DNA of 48,647 nucleotides from UBA1306 sp964396415 (GTDB lineage Bacteria > Spirochaetota > Spirochaetia > Treponematales > Rectinemataceae), in contig CAYNFM010000017.1 in the NCBI GenBank assembly GCA_964396415.1, positions 1 through 48,647 on the forward strand. Direction: 5' to 3'. A program made the position numbers and the translations under genes. The notes beneath the pieces were generated by a model, which did not search any database, was not told where the DNA came from, and saw only the letters and a list, made by a program, of their open reading frames with translations. Below, in pieces: positions 32,338-40,638 of the stretch (positions are counted from its first letter, which is position 1; each line of letters begins with the position of its first letter).

Positions 32338-33486
32338 ATGATCCGAGTTAAAAAGCCTCTTAAAACCATAGTGATGCTGGTTTCCATAATCATGATTTTC
32401 GCCTCCTGCGCCTCCAAGCCCAAGCCCCCCGTGCCGGAGCCCGCCGTACCTCCTCCTGCGCCCCCTCCCGCGCAGAGCGCGCCTCAGGTCGCCCCGACCG
32501 TCAGCCAGGACGATCTCGACAGGCTTCTGGCCCAGGCCAAGGACTTAAAGAAGAAGGCCTTCGATCTCAAGCTCTTCGAAGTCCTACCGGACGATTACAA
32601 GGCCGCCGATGCCCTATACGGCAAAGCGGCCAAATCCTACGACGATAAAGACGCTCCCGCGGCGAAGGACGGTCTCGACAAGACCATCGCGGCCTATAAT
32701 GACCTCATTACCCGAGGCGTCATCGCCGTTGCCGCGGCCCAAAAAAAGAATGCCGAGGACATGAAGGCGACCGCGATCAAAGCCGGCGCCGACGGCTCGC
32801 AGCCCGAGCGTTTCGGCGCGGGGGACGATGCCTTCAAGGCCGCCGACACCCTCGTAACCGACTCCAAGTCCGAAGAGGCTATTCCCGGTTTCGAGCAGGC
32901 CTTGCTCTACTACGAGCTCGCCTGGAAACGCGCGATCGCGACCGACCTGAGGCAGAGCATCGAGGACAAGGACTTCGCAAAGTGGGATTCGGGAAACTTC
33001 CAGCTCGCCGACAATAAGTACCAGGCCGAGCAAGGTTTCTGGGCTTCGGGAAACGCGGCCGACAGAGCCTCGGGGGTCGACGCCCTCGACGAGGCTATCC
33101 TCCGCTTCAATCTTGTCGTGCAAAAGGGACGGGAAATGGCTGTTGCCGTCGTAAAAGCGAAGACGGACGAATCCAAGCAGCGTTCCGAGGAAATCAAGGC
33201 CAACGTAGCGGTCAAGGATATGTACGATTCGGCAATACAGCTCTATAACGAGGGAGCGAGCCAGCTCGCGGCCAAGGATTACGAAGCCGCGGTCGGCGCC
33301 TACACCGACGCCGGCGCCGGCTTCGACGCGGCATACCAGGCCGCTGCCGCGAAGCGGGCTACTGCCGAGGCGGCTATGAAGGAGGCCGCCAACGCCACGG
33401 CCGAGAGCCAGCGCAAGGCAGAGGAGGCCGAACCCCTCCTCCAGGCGAATTCTCCCGAGAATTCGCAGACGACGACCTCGCCCTAA
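32338..33486 (+). CDS. Periplasm-facing lipoprotein with helical repeats
   Basis: 382 residues. The signal peptide ends in IIMIFASC, a spirochaetal lipobox, so Cys is lipidated; a Pro/Ala/Val linker follows (about 25-55). The body is Ala/Lys/Asp-rich and helical, with repeated motifs of the type 'AxxxYDxKDYxxA' (KSYDDKDAPAAKDGL, NEGASQLAAKDYEAAVGAY), suggesting TPR-like hairpins. ATG 32338 is chosen because AGGAGG lies 6 nt upstream; an ATG at 32332 abuts that site. The gene is 12 nt upstream of a LysM protein with a similar repeat style, and both share the terminator at 34424. Probably a cell-envelope structural protein; no enzymatic motif is seen. Confidence 0.82.
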   Translation: MIRVKKPLKTIVMLVSIIMIFASCASKPKPPVPEPAVPPPAPPPAQSAPQVAPTVSQDDLDRLLAQAKDLKKKAFDLKLFEVLPDDYKAADALYGKAAKSYDDKDAPAAKDGLDKTIAAYNDLITRGVIAVAAAQKKNAEDMKATAIKAGADGSQPERFGAGDDAFKAADTLVTDSKSEEAIPGFEQALLYYELAWKRAIATDLRQSIEDKDFAKWDSGNFQLADNKYQAEQGFWASGNAADRASGVDALDEAILRFNLVVQKGREMAVAVVKAKTDESKQRSEEIKANVAVKDMYDSAIQLYNEGASQLAAKDYEAAVGAYTDAGAGFDAAYQAAAAKRATAEAAMKEAANATAESQRKAEEAEPLLQANSPENSQTTTSP

Positions 33487-33498
33487 AGGGGGAAAACC

Positions 33499-34404
33499 AT
33501 GAAAAAGCTGCTGCTGATCCTTTTCGTCATGGTCGTCGCCTCGGGCCTGTCGCTCGGGGCGCAGGATCTTACGGATAATCCCGACTACCGGAAAAGCGTC
33601 GAACTCAACGCCAAGGCGGCGCAATCCTTCAGCGACGGCGACTACGACGCCGCCACGGACTACGCCAACCAGGCCAAGCGATACGCCGCCCTCTCGGACC
33701 AGTACATCGCCACGATGGTCGCCAAGGCCGCCGCCGACAAGGAAATGGGCAAGGCCAAGACCGGCATGGCATGGGCCGACAGCAACGGCTCCAAGGTATT
33801 CTATCCGTCGCTGTACAAAGTCGCGGCCGATCTCTACGCGTCCGCCCAAGCCTCATACGCCGGCGAGGATTATCCCACGGCCGGCGACCAGGCGCGCAAC
33901 ACCGTGACCGCGGTGCAGGCGATCGCCAAGGCCGATGCGGACGAAGCCATCGCCAAGGCCAAAGCCGGCTTGAGCGATGCGGAGGCCATCGCGGCTCCTG
34001 CCAACTATCCGAAGGAATATGCCGAAGCAAAGGGGGACCTGTCGGACGCCGTCGCCGCCTACGACGGGCAAGACTTCATCACGGCCGCCCAGAAGGCGCG
34101 CGCCAGCGTGGCCGCACTCGCCATGGTCAAGGCCAAGGCTCCGTCCTGGCCGGCCGTCTACGTAGTCAGGCTCATCCCGAGCCATCGCGATTGCCTATGG
34201 CGCATCGCCGGATATTCCTTCATCTACAACGATCCCCTCGAATGGCGGGTCATCTACGAGGCGAACAAGAAAACCTTCCGCGATCCGGGAGATCCCAACC
34301 TCATCTTCCCGGGACAGAAGCTTCAGATACCGAGCATAAAGGGCGAGACGAGGGATGGAACCTTCGATCCTTCCGTTCACTATGATCCGTTCCCTAATAA
34401 ATAG
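33499..34404 (+). CDS. Exported LysM-domain protein with helical repeats
   Basis: 301 residues with a typical signal peptide (KKLLLILFVMVVASGLSLGAQ; cleavage near residue 21). The middle is Ala/Lys/Asp-rich helical repeats (AQSFSDGDYDAATDYANQAK, AQASYAGEDYPTAGDQA, AAYDGQDFITAAQKA), each with an 'xxDYxxA' core as in TPR proteins. The C-terminal 220-285 is a LysM-like module (WRVIYEANKKTF, LIFPGQKLQIPS) that would bind peptidoglycan. It forms an operon with the lipoprotein before it: one partner lipid-anchored, the other likely peptidoglycan-bound. A homologous pair exists in other treponemes, to my knowledge without a firm function. Confidence 0.85.
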   Translation: MKKLLLILFVMVVASGLSLGAQDLTDNPDYRKSVELNAKAAQSFSDGDYDAATDYANQAKRYAALSDQYIATMVAKAAADKEMGKAKTGMAWADSNGSKVFYPSLYKVAADLYASAQASYAGEDYPTAGDQARNTVTAVQAIAKADADEAIAKAKAGLSDAEAIAAPANYPKEYAEAKGDLSDAVAAYDGQDFITAAQKARASVAALAMVKAKAPSWPAVYVVRLIPSHRDCLWRIAGYSFIYNDPLEWRVIYEANKKTFRDPGDPNLIFPGQKLQIPSIKGETRDGTFDPSVHYDPFPNK

Positions 34405-34423
34405 TCGCGCGGAACGATGCGGC

Positions 34424-34457
34424 AAAAGAGGGCAGCTCCTGGGCTGCCCTCTTTTTT
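34424..34457 (+). terminator. Intrinsic terminator of the lipoprotein-LysM operon
   Basis: A 13-bp perfect stem, AAAAGAGGGCAGC (34424-34436) with GCTGCCCTCTTTT (34443-34455), a 6-nt loop and six consecutive T (34452-34457). It begins 20 nt after the LysM gene stop. Confidence 0.95.
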
Positions 34458-34478
34458 AACTATAAATTGCCTGATACT

Positions 34479-34487
34479 TGTTATAAT
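34479..34487 (+). promoter_or_regulatory. Extended -10 promoter of the MFS transporter gene
   Basis: TGT immediately precedes a perfect TATAAT (34482-34487), with no -35 match at 16-18 nt. It lies 49 nt before the ATG at 34537 and just downstream of the preceding terminator, giving a leader of about 43 nt. Confidence 0.65.
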
Positions 34488-34536
34488 ATCGCATTGCCTG
34501 GGCTGTCGCAGCACCGGGCGAAAGGTCGCCGTGGCC

Positions 34537-35772
34537 ATGGACGATACTACGTACCGGGTCTACCCCTACCGCTGGGTGGTCCTTGCCTCCTTCATGCTCG
34601 TCAATCTGGTGATGCAGGCGCTATGGATCGATTTCTCCCCGATCATGAAGGAAGCCGCCTCCTACTACGGCGTCTCCGAGCTGGCCATCGGCTTGCTGGC
34701 CATGCTCTTCATGATTATCTTCCTTCCGCTATCGATCCCCGCATCCTGGGCTATCGACCGCTTCGGCTTCAGAAAATCCGCCGGGCTCGGAGCCATCATG
34801 ATGGCGGCTTTCGCCGTCCTGCGCGCGATAGCCGGGCCGAGCTATGCCCTGACGGTCGTCGGAACCGTCGGTATAGCGATGGCGCAGCCCCTCTTTCTCA
34901 ACGCATGGACCAAGGTAGCCGCGCACTGGTTCGCCGAAGGCGAGCGGGCGACCGCGGTGGGGCTGGTCACTCTGGCCAACCTTCTGGGCATCGCCGTCGG
35001 AATGCTCGCGAGCCCGGCGCTATCGGCCGCGATAGCGATAGGCGGGGCGCAATACGCATACGCCGTCGCGGCCGCGATCTCCGCCCTCCTCTTCATCGTA
35101 TTCGCCAGGGAATACCCTCCCAGCCCTGCCGGCCCGGTCGGAGCGGGCGAGAAGGCCCTGATGCTGGACGGACTCAAGAACGCCCTCCAAGTGCCCAGCT
35201 TCCGTCTCTTTCTCGGCGTGGTCTTCGTAGGCATGGGGCTCTTCAACGGCCTCACGACCTGGATAGACGAGATAGTGGCTCCACGGGGCTTCGGCGCCTC
35301 GGAAGCGGGCAGCTTGGGCGCCCTCCTCCTCGTCGGAGGCCTCTTCGGGGCGGTAGTGATTCCGGCGCTCTCGGACAAGAGCGGCACGCGCAAACCCTGG
35401 ATGCTCCTCGGGCTCGTCGCCTCTCTTCCCGGCCTCGCCGGGATGGCATTCGCCCAGTCCTTCTGGCTCCTCGCGATTTCGGCCTTCATCCTAGGCTTCT
35501 TCCTTACGAGCGTCATGCCCGTCGGCATGCAGTTCGCCACCGACGTAGCCCGTCCCACGCCCGAGGGTACGTCCAATGGCCTGATCCAGCTCTGCGGTCA
35601 GGTATCCGTCGTCTTCGTCTATTTCATGCAGGTGATCAAAGGTCGATCCGGGGCATTCACCTCGAGCCTGATAGTCTCCGGCTTCCTGGTCGTGGCCGCG
35701 GCCGGCCTGATACCTTTCATGAAGGAAGCCGTAAAGCGCGAGACAGGAATCGCGCGGGCCGCGGAAGAATGA
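34537..35772 (+). CDS. Major facilitator superfamily transporter
   Basis: 411 residues with twelve predicted membrane segments. The MFS loop 2-3 motif is AIDRFGFRKSAG, and ALSDKSGTRKPWM is its repeat between helices 8 and 9. The N-terminus YPYRWVVLASFMLVNLVMQ resembles nitrate/organic-anion MFS branches, but no substrate-specific signature is seen. ATG 34537 is preferred (AAAGGT 10 nt upstream); an upstream frame extension would cross the promoter and the previous terminator. A stand-alone gene with its own promoter. Confidence 0.88.
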   Translation: MDDTTYRVYPYRWVVLASFMLVNLVMQALWIDFSPIMKEAASYYGVSELAIGLLAMLFMIIFLPLSIPASWAIDRFGFRKSAGLGAIMMAAFAVLRAIAGPSYALTVVGTVGIAMAQPLFLNAWTKVAAHWFAEGERATAVGLVTLANLLGIAVGMLASPALSAAIAIGGAQYAYAVAAAISALLFIVFAREYPPSPAGPVGAGEKALMLDGLKNALQVPSFRLFLGVVFVGMGLFNGLTTWIDEIVAPRGFGASEAGSLGALLLVGGLFGAVVIPALSDKSGTRKPWMLLGLVASLPGLAGMAFAQSFWLLAISAFILGFFLTSVMPVGMQFATDVARPTPEGTSNGLIQLCGQVSVVFVYFMQVIKGRSGAFTSSLIVSGFLVVAAAGLIPFMKEAVKRETGIARAAEE

Positions 35773-35841
35773 GGCGACTCACGGGAGGCTCGCGGGAATG
35801 ATGAGGAATATGGGAATGCTCGGATCCTCTTTCCCCTCGAG

Positions 35842-36174
35842 TCAGGGCTTGTTGAGGCGGCGGCCGGCTTCGTCGGCCTTCGCGAGCAGGGCGATGAGCT
35901 CTCCGCGTATCTCCTCGATGCGCGCGCGCTCGTCCGGGAGGGGGCCGGAGAGCTCGCGCTCGAGCCTCTCGCGCGCTGAAGACAGGCCGAGCCCTTGGTC
36001 GAGCGCGAAATGCTTGAGCCTTAGAATAAGCCTGAGGTCGGCCTCGGAGTAGAGCCTTCGCCCGAAAGCGTCCTTTCGAGGCTGGATGAGCGGCACCTCC
36101 CGCTCCCAATGGCGTAGCGTCGACGAAGGCAACCCGAGAAGGCGCTCGACCTTTCCCGTCGTGTAGCCGCTCAT
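35842..36174 (-). CDS. MerR-family transcriptional regulator
   Basis: 110 residues: an N-terminal MerR helix-turn-helix (YTTGKVERLLGLPSSTLRHWE, then the wing with FGRRLYSEADL) and a short C-terminal coiled coil. No cysteine or aromatic effector domain is present, so it is a minimal MerR, similar to the HspR/SoxR-like short forms or the MerR-like proteins common in spirochaetes. It lies 3 nt after the der stop on the same strand, so it is the last gene of the der operon. Confidence 0.88.
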   Translation of the reverse strand: MSGYTTGKVERLLGLPSSTLRHWEREVPLIQPRKDAFGRRLYSEADLRLILRLKHFALDQGLGLSSARERLERELSGPLPDERARIEEIRGELIALLAKADEAGRRLNKP

Positions 36175-36177
36175 CGC

Positions 36178-37791
36178 CTACCTACCGCGAGGCTCCCTCT
36201 TTCGCGCGGCCACGGAGACCTTGCGCGGCGCCGCGGCAGGAGAGCTAGAGCGAGCCCTCGCGCTCTTGCCCGTTTTCTCGGCGGCGCCTTCCTTTTTCCC
36301 CGTCGACGGCTTCCTGGCAGCCGATCCCTTTCCCGACGGCCGCATTCGAGCCGATTTCCCCTGTCCTGCCGCCTCCCTGACCTTTTCGGCCCTCGTGGGC
36401 GGTGCCCGCACGATGGGGACGCGGGAGGCCTTTATTTCCAGCTCCACGGGTATCATATCGACCCCGAGATCCTCGCGGATCTTGTTTTTCAGGAAAGATC
36501 GGTAAGCCTCGGATACAGCGTCGGGTCTCGAGACGAAGATAGCGAATTTCTGCGGGTTGATCGAAGTCTGCACGGCATAGCGCAATTTAAAATGCGTGCG
36601 CGGCCCGACCGGCGGAGGAGTCTTTTCGACCCAGGCTTCGACGGCCTTATTGAGCCTTGAGGTCTCGATGCGTAGGTTGAGCTGGGCATGGAGGGTGATG
36701 ACGGTCGATACCAGCTTATCCACCCCCTCGCCCTTCTTGGCGGAGAGCGGAAGCACCGGCGCCCAGCTCATCTGACCGAAGAAGTATCGGAGCTTGTCTC
36801 GCGCCGCCTCGAAGGAATTGCCGCGAACGGGCATCGTATCCCATTTATTGAGGGCGAGGATCACCCCCCGGCCCTCGGCAACGGCGAAGGCGGCGATTTT
36901 CTTGTCCTGATCGGTAAGGCCCTCGATCGCGTCTATCATGAGGACGACGACGTCGCAATCCTCGACTACGTGGATGGCGCGGTGGACCGAATAATACTCG
37001 ATGTTCTCGCTGACCTTGGCCTTACGCCGTATCCCCGCCGTATCCAGGACCGTGAATCGGCGTCCCTTGCGTTCGAAACTGCCCTCGACGATATCGCGGG
37101 TCGTACCGGCCACGTCGCTGACTATCGACTTGTCCTCGCCGACCAGGCGGTTGAGGAGGGTCGATTTTCCGGTATTGGGCTTGCCCATGATCGCGAGCCT
37201 GATGGGCGCCCTTTCCTCGTCCAGTTTCAGGACCCGCGAGAAGTCCAGGCGCGAGACTATGGCCGATTCGAGGAGGTCGATGTTTCGTCCGTGCTCCGCC
37301 GAGACGAAGAGCACGGGAGCGAAGCCCCATGTCGCGTGAGTCCATGCCATCGCGTCGCGGTCGAGCGAATCGGCCTTATTGACGACCAGGAGGATCTTGG
37401 GCGTCCACTTGCGCAGGAGGGCCGCGAACTCCTCGTCCTCGGGCGTTATCGACATCGCGTCGACGAGGAATAGCACGAGGTCCGCCCCCTCCAGCGTGGC
37501 CAGGCTCTTCGCGACTACCAGCTCGTCGAGGCCCGCCCGCTCGAGCTTGAAGCCCCCGGTATCGATCAGCCTGAAGACCTTGCCGCTTTCCCTCAGCTCG
37601 CAGACAGAATCGACCGCGTCGCGCGTCACGCCCGGGCTCGGCTCGGTGATGGCCCGCCGCCTGTGCAGAAGGCGATTGTAGAGCGTGGACTTGCCGACGT
37701 TGGGCCTCCCCGCGATGACGACTATGGGGAGGTTCTCGTAGCGCGACTTCGTCGCCGGCGCTTCATCTACGCTCGTATCGTTCTTTCCCAA
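36178..37791 (-). CDS. der: Ribosome-assembly GTPase Der (EngA) with basic C-terminal tail
   Basis: 537 residues from TTG 37791, chosen because AGGAG lies 8 nt upstream; a longer TTG start at 37821 would overlap ptsI. Two tandem GTPase domains carry P-loops GRPNVGKST and GKPNTGKST, DTGG and DTAG G3 motifs and NKAD/NKWD G4 motifs, and a KH-like domain follows (about 360-460). Der acts in 50S subunit maturation. The last 70 residues are a low-complexity Lys/Arg/Ala/Ser/Pro tail absent from short homologues such as the 436-residue B. subtilis protein; it may contact rRNA. The third gene of the (-) block M23 peptidase-ptsI-der-merR. Confidence 0.94.
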   Translation of the reverse strand: MGKNDTSVDEAPATKSRYENLPIVVIAGRPNVGKSTLYNRLLHRRRAITEPSPGVTRDAVDSVCELRESGKVFRLIDTGGFKLERAGLDELVVAKSLATLEGADLVLFLVDAMSITPEDEEFAALLRKWTPKILLVVNKADSLDRDAMAWTHATWGFAPVLFVSAEHGRNIDLLESAIVSRLDFSRVLKLDEERAPIRLAIMGKPNTGKSTLLNRLVGEDKSIVSDVAGTTRDIVEGSFERKGRRFTVLDTAGIRRKAKVSENIEYYSVHRAIHVVEDCDVVVLMIDAIEGLTDQDKKIAAFAVAEGRGVILALNKWDTMPVRGNSFEAARDKLRYFFGQMSWAPVLPLSAKKGEGVDKLVSTVITLHAQLNLRIETSRLNKAVEAWVEKTPPPVGPRTHFKLRYAVQTSINPQKFAIFVSRPDAVSEAYRSFLKNKIREDLGVDMIPVELEIKASRVPIVRAPPTRAEKVREAAGQGKSARMRPSGKGSAARKPSTGKKEGAAEKTGKSARARSSSPAAAPRKVSVAARKREPRGR

Positions 37792-37813
37792 AATAGCGGC
37801 TCCTATGAGGTTA

Positions 37814-39532
37814 CTATACAAGGCGGGACGAAAGATAGGCAGCCACCTCGGAGGAAGAGGAGAGGGCCATGGCCGCCCCCGCCACGGCCTTGGCGTCGAC
37901 GAGGCTCGTCGAGCGGATGGCGCGCTTGACGGCGGGGATGGCCGCGCTGGACATGGAGAATTCGTCCAGGCCGAGGCCGAGGAGGACTATGGCCGAGGCC
38001 GGATCGGCCGCCATCTCCCCGCACATCCCGACGGGTATGCCCGCGGCCTTGCCGCTTTCAATGGTCTTCTGGACCAGCCTCAGCACCGCGGGATGGTACG
38101 GCTCGTGAAGATAGGCGACCTTCTCGTTGCCCCGGTCGACCGCCATCGTGTACTGGATGAGGTCGTTGGTACCTATGGAGAAGAAGTCGGCCTTGCGCGC
38201 GAGGATATCGCTCGTCATCGCCGCGGCGGGTATCTCGATCATGATGCCGATTGGCAGATCCATCGCGGCCTTTTGGCCCTTGGCGACCAGTTCGGAGCGC
38301 GCCTCGTCCACGATGGCCAGCGCTCGCTCGAGCTCGTCCGCGGTGGCGATCATGGGAAACATTATCCGAGTCTCGCCGAAGACAGCGGCCCTGAGGATGG
38401 CGCGCAGCTGGATCTTGAAGACGTCCTGACGGCTCAGGCAGAAGCGGATCGCCCTCCAGCCGAGGAGCGGGTTCTTCTCGTCCTGGGCGCCGAGCTCGGG
38501 CAGGACCTTGTCGCCTCCGATATCGAGGGTCCTGATGGTCACGGGCCTGCCCTTCATCGACTCTATGACGCGCCTGTAGGCGCGATACTGCTCTTCTTCG
38601 TCGGGCACATGGCCGCCGAGGAAGAGGAATTCCGATCGGAAGAGGCCGACGCCATCGCCGCCGTGGGCGATTACCGCCTCGGCCTCCTCCGGTACCTCGA
38701 TGTTGGCCTTGACGAAGACGCGGACGCCGTCCAGGGTGCATGCGGGAAGGTCCCTGAGGGCGTCGAGCTCATGCTGCCGAAGGGCGGCCGCGCTGCGGGC
38801 CGCCGCGCTCCTCGCGAGCGCCTCGCCGTCCGGATCGCCTATGACGAGGCCCCGATCGCCATCGACCGCGGCGATCTTGGCCTGCCGCAGCTTGGAGAGG
38901 GCCCCCGCGACTCCCAGGACGGCCGGTATCTCGAAGGCCCGCGCGAGGATGGCGACGTGGCTCGTACGGCCGCCGGATTCGGTGACTACCGCCTTCACGC
39001 GCCGGCGGCTCATCGACATCATATCGGAGGGCAGGAGATCCCGCGCGACAAGGACGACGTCCTCGCGGATGTCCGCGAGGCTGGGTCGGTGTCGCTCCAG
39101 CAAGTGGCCGAGAATGCGCCGCGAGACGTCCTGAATGTCGGTCACCCGCTCGCGCAGGGAGAGATCGTCGGCTTGGCCCAGCTTGTCCGCGAAGTCGCGC
39201 TCGATATCGACGACGATCCGCTCGACATTGACCATCGTCTGCCTTAGGGACTGCTCGATCCTCTCGTGGAGATCGGGATCGTCCAGCATGAGTAGGTGGG
39301 ACTCGAAAATCGCCGCCTGGTCCTCTCCAGCTTCGATCCTCGCCTTGTCCCGGAGCGCCGTGACCTCGACTTTCGCCTTCGCGACCGCGCCGAGGAAGCG
39401 TTCCCATTCCGCGGGCAGCTCCGATTCCTCGATTGCGCGCACCGGCACTGCGGACGAATCCTCCGTCGCGAAAAGGAAGGCGCGCGCGACCGCGACGCCG
39501 GGCGACGCGGGAATGCCGTTAAGCTCGATCAT
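37814..39532 (-). CDS. ptsI: PTS enzyme I (phosphoenolpyruvate-protein phosphotransferase)
   Basis: 572 residues, full length. The N-terminal HPr-binding/phosphohistidine domain has active His192 in GGRTSHVAILAR. The PEP-binding TIM barrel has TIRTLDIGGDK, FSIGTNDLIQYTMA and the catalytic Cys in GMCGEMA. It transfers phosphate from PEP to HPr. No HPr or EII gene is nearby, and spirochaete PTS sets are often partial and regulatory, so sugar uptake through it is not assured. It starts 12 nt after the M23 peptidase gene and ends 22 nt before der. Confidence 0.95.
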   Translation of the reverse strand: MIELNGIPASPGVAVARAFLFATEDSSAVPVRAIEESELPAEWERFLGAVAKAKVEVTALRDKARIEAGEDQAAIFESHLLMLDDPDLHERIEQSLRQTMVNVERIVVDIERDFADKLGQADDLSLRERVTDIQDVSRRILGHLLERHRPSLADIREDVVLVARDLLPSDMMSMSRRRVKAVVTESGGRTSHVAILARAFEIPAVLGVAGALSKLRQAKIAAVDGDRGLVIGDPDGEALARSAAARSAAALRQHELDALRDLPACTLDGVRVFVKANIEVPEEAEAVIAHGGDGVGLFRSEFLFLGGHVPDEEEQYRAYRRVIESMKGRPVTIRTLDIGGDKVLPELGAQDEKNPLLGWRAIRFCLSRQDVFKIQLRAILRAAVFGETRIMFPMIATADELERALAIVDEARSELVAKGQKAAMDLPIGIMIEIPAAAMTSDILARKADFFSIGTNDLIQYTMAVDRGNEKVAYLHEPYHPAVLRLVQKTIESGKAAGIPVGMCGEMAADPASAIVLLGLGLDEFSMSSAAIPAVKRAIRSTSLVDAKAVAGAAMALSSSSEVAAYLSSRLV

Positions 39533-39544
39533 GCCGCCTCGGAA

Positions 39545-40504
39545 CTAGTGCAGGACATTGAAGGGATTCACGGTCCGGCCGTTCTTGAAGACCGAGAAAT
39601 GGAGATGAGGACCCGTGCTGTAGCCGGTATTGCCCGAATAGGCGATTCTCTGGCCGGTCGCTACGCGTTGGCCGTCTTTGACGGATACCGTTCGCAAATG
39701 GCCATAGAGGCTCTGCCAGCCGGCATGGTGCGAGAGCACGACGTAATTCCCGAACCCGGAGCTATACCCGGTCTCGGCGACGATGCCGTCCATGGCCGCG
39801 AGGACGGGGGTGCCCATATCGACGCCGATATCGACGCCGTTGTGGAATACGCGCGCGCCCGTAAAGGGGTCGCTACGCCAACCGTACCAGCTTGAAATCC
39901 AACCCCGGGCGGGCCAGGCGAATAAATCGCCGGAAATCTCCCTGAGGGTGAAAGACGCGAGCTTGGCGTCGGGAAGGAAGAGGCTGCGCCCGGGCTCGAG
40001 CGCGTCGGACATGAGGCCATTGGTCTCGATTACGCGGTCCGCCGAGATTCCATGGGCGGCGGCCACCGCCGTCGCGCTGTCGCCGGCCTTGGTCGCGTAG
40101 AGTATGCCCGACATGCTCGGTATCTTGAGGATCTTGCCGGGCTGGAGCGTCCTGGCGTTCTTGACCCCATTGAAGCTGACGACGGTATCGAGACTGACGT
40201 TGAAATCATCGGCTATTCCGGAAAGCGTATCGCCCCGTTGGACCATATAGGCGGTGAAGCAGAGTCCGCGATCGACGCGGCCCTCATCGGCCAGGCCGTC
40301 GGCGAGCAGGCTGCCCATCGCCTTCTCTCCCCTGCCGGAAGCCATGCCGCCTTCTCGGGAGCCGTCGCGGGCCGTCGCGGCCGACAGGGGAAGGGCGGAG
40401 GCCGAACCGAAGAGCAGGAGCATGGAACCGAGGGCGAAGATCGAGACCGCGACGGCTTCTTTGTTCGAGAAGCGGCGCAATAAGGCTCTCGCGAATGCGT
40501 TCAT
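39545..40504 (-). CDS. LysM-M23 cell-wall endopeptidase
   Basis: 319 residues from ATG 40504 (GAGGG 5 nt upstream; an ATG 12 nt earlier lacks a site). An N-terminal signal anchor (AVSIFALGSMLLLFGSASA) is followed by two LysM modules (YMVQRGDTLSGIADDFNVS and YATKAGDSATAVAAAHGIS). The M23 domain has zinc ligands in FHNGVDIG and in the HLHFSVF motif, with the catalytic His in SLYGHL. All four M23 signature residues are intact, so it should be an active peptidoglycan cross-link hydrolase rather than an EnvC/NlpD-type activator. First gene of the (-) block leading to ptsI and der. Confidence 0.92.
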   Translation of the reverse strand: MNAFARALLRRFSNKEAVAVSIFALGSMLLLFGSASALPLSAATARDGSREGGMASGRGEKAMGSLLADGLADEGRVDRGLCFTAYMVQRGDTLSGIADDFNVSLDTVVSFNGVKNARTLQPGKILKIPSMSGILYATKAGDSATAVAAAHGISADRVIETNGLMSDALEPGRSLFLPDAKLASFTLREISGDLFAWPARGWISSWYGWRSDPFTGARVFHNGVDIGVDMGTPVLAAMDGIVAETGYSSGFGNYVVLSHHAGWQSLYGHLRTVSVKDGQRVATGQRIAYSGNTGYSTGPHLHFSVFKNGRTVNPFNVLH

Positions 40505-40638
40505 TTGATCCCTCATCGCGCTCTACACTTTACTCGAAGGGTCCTTTTCACGCAATCGGGAATTTCAGGCTTCATTCGGACACCGCGAGACGGCGATAAG
40601 GGCGCACCTATTTATCATCGGCGAGCGGCGTCGCTTAA

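Noticed and set aside
37805..39247. 480-codon + strand frame opposite ptsI
   Set aside because: Shadow of ptsI, whose active-site motifs are intact on the minus strand.
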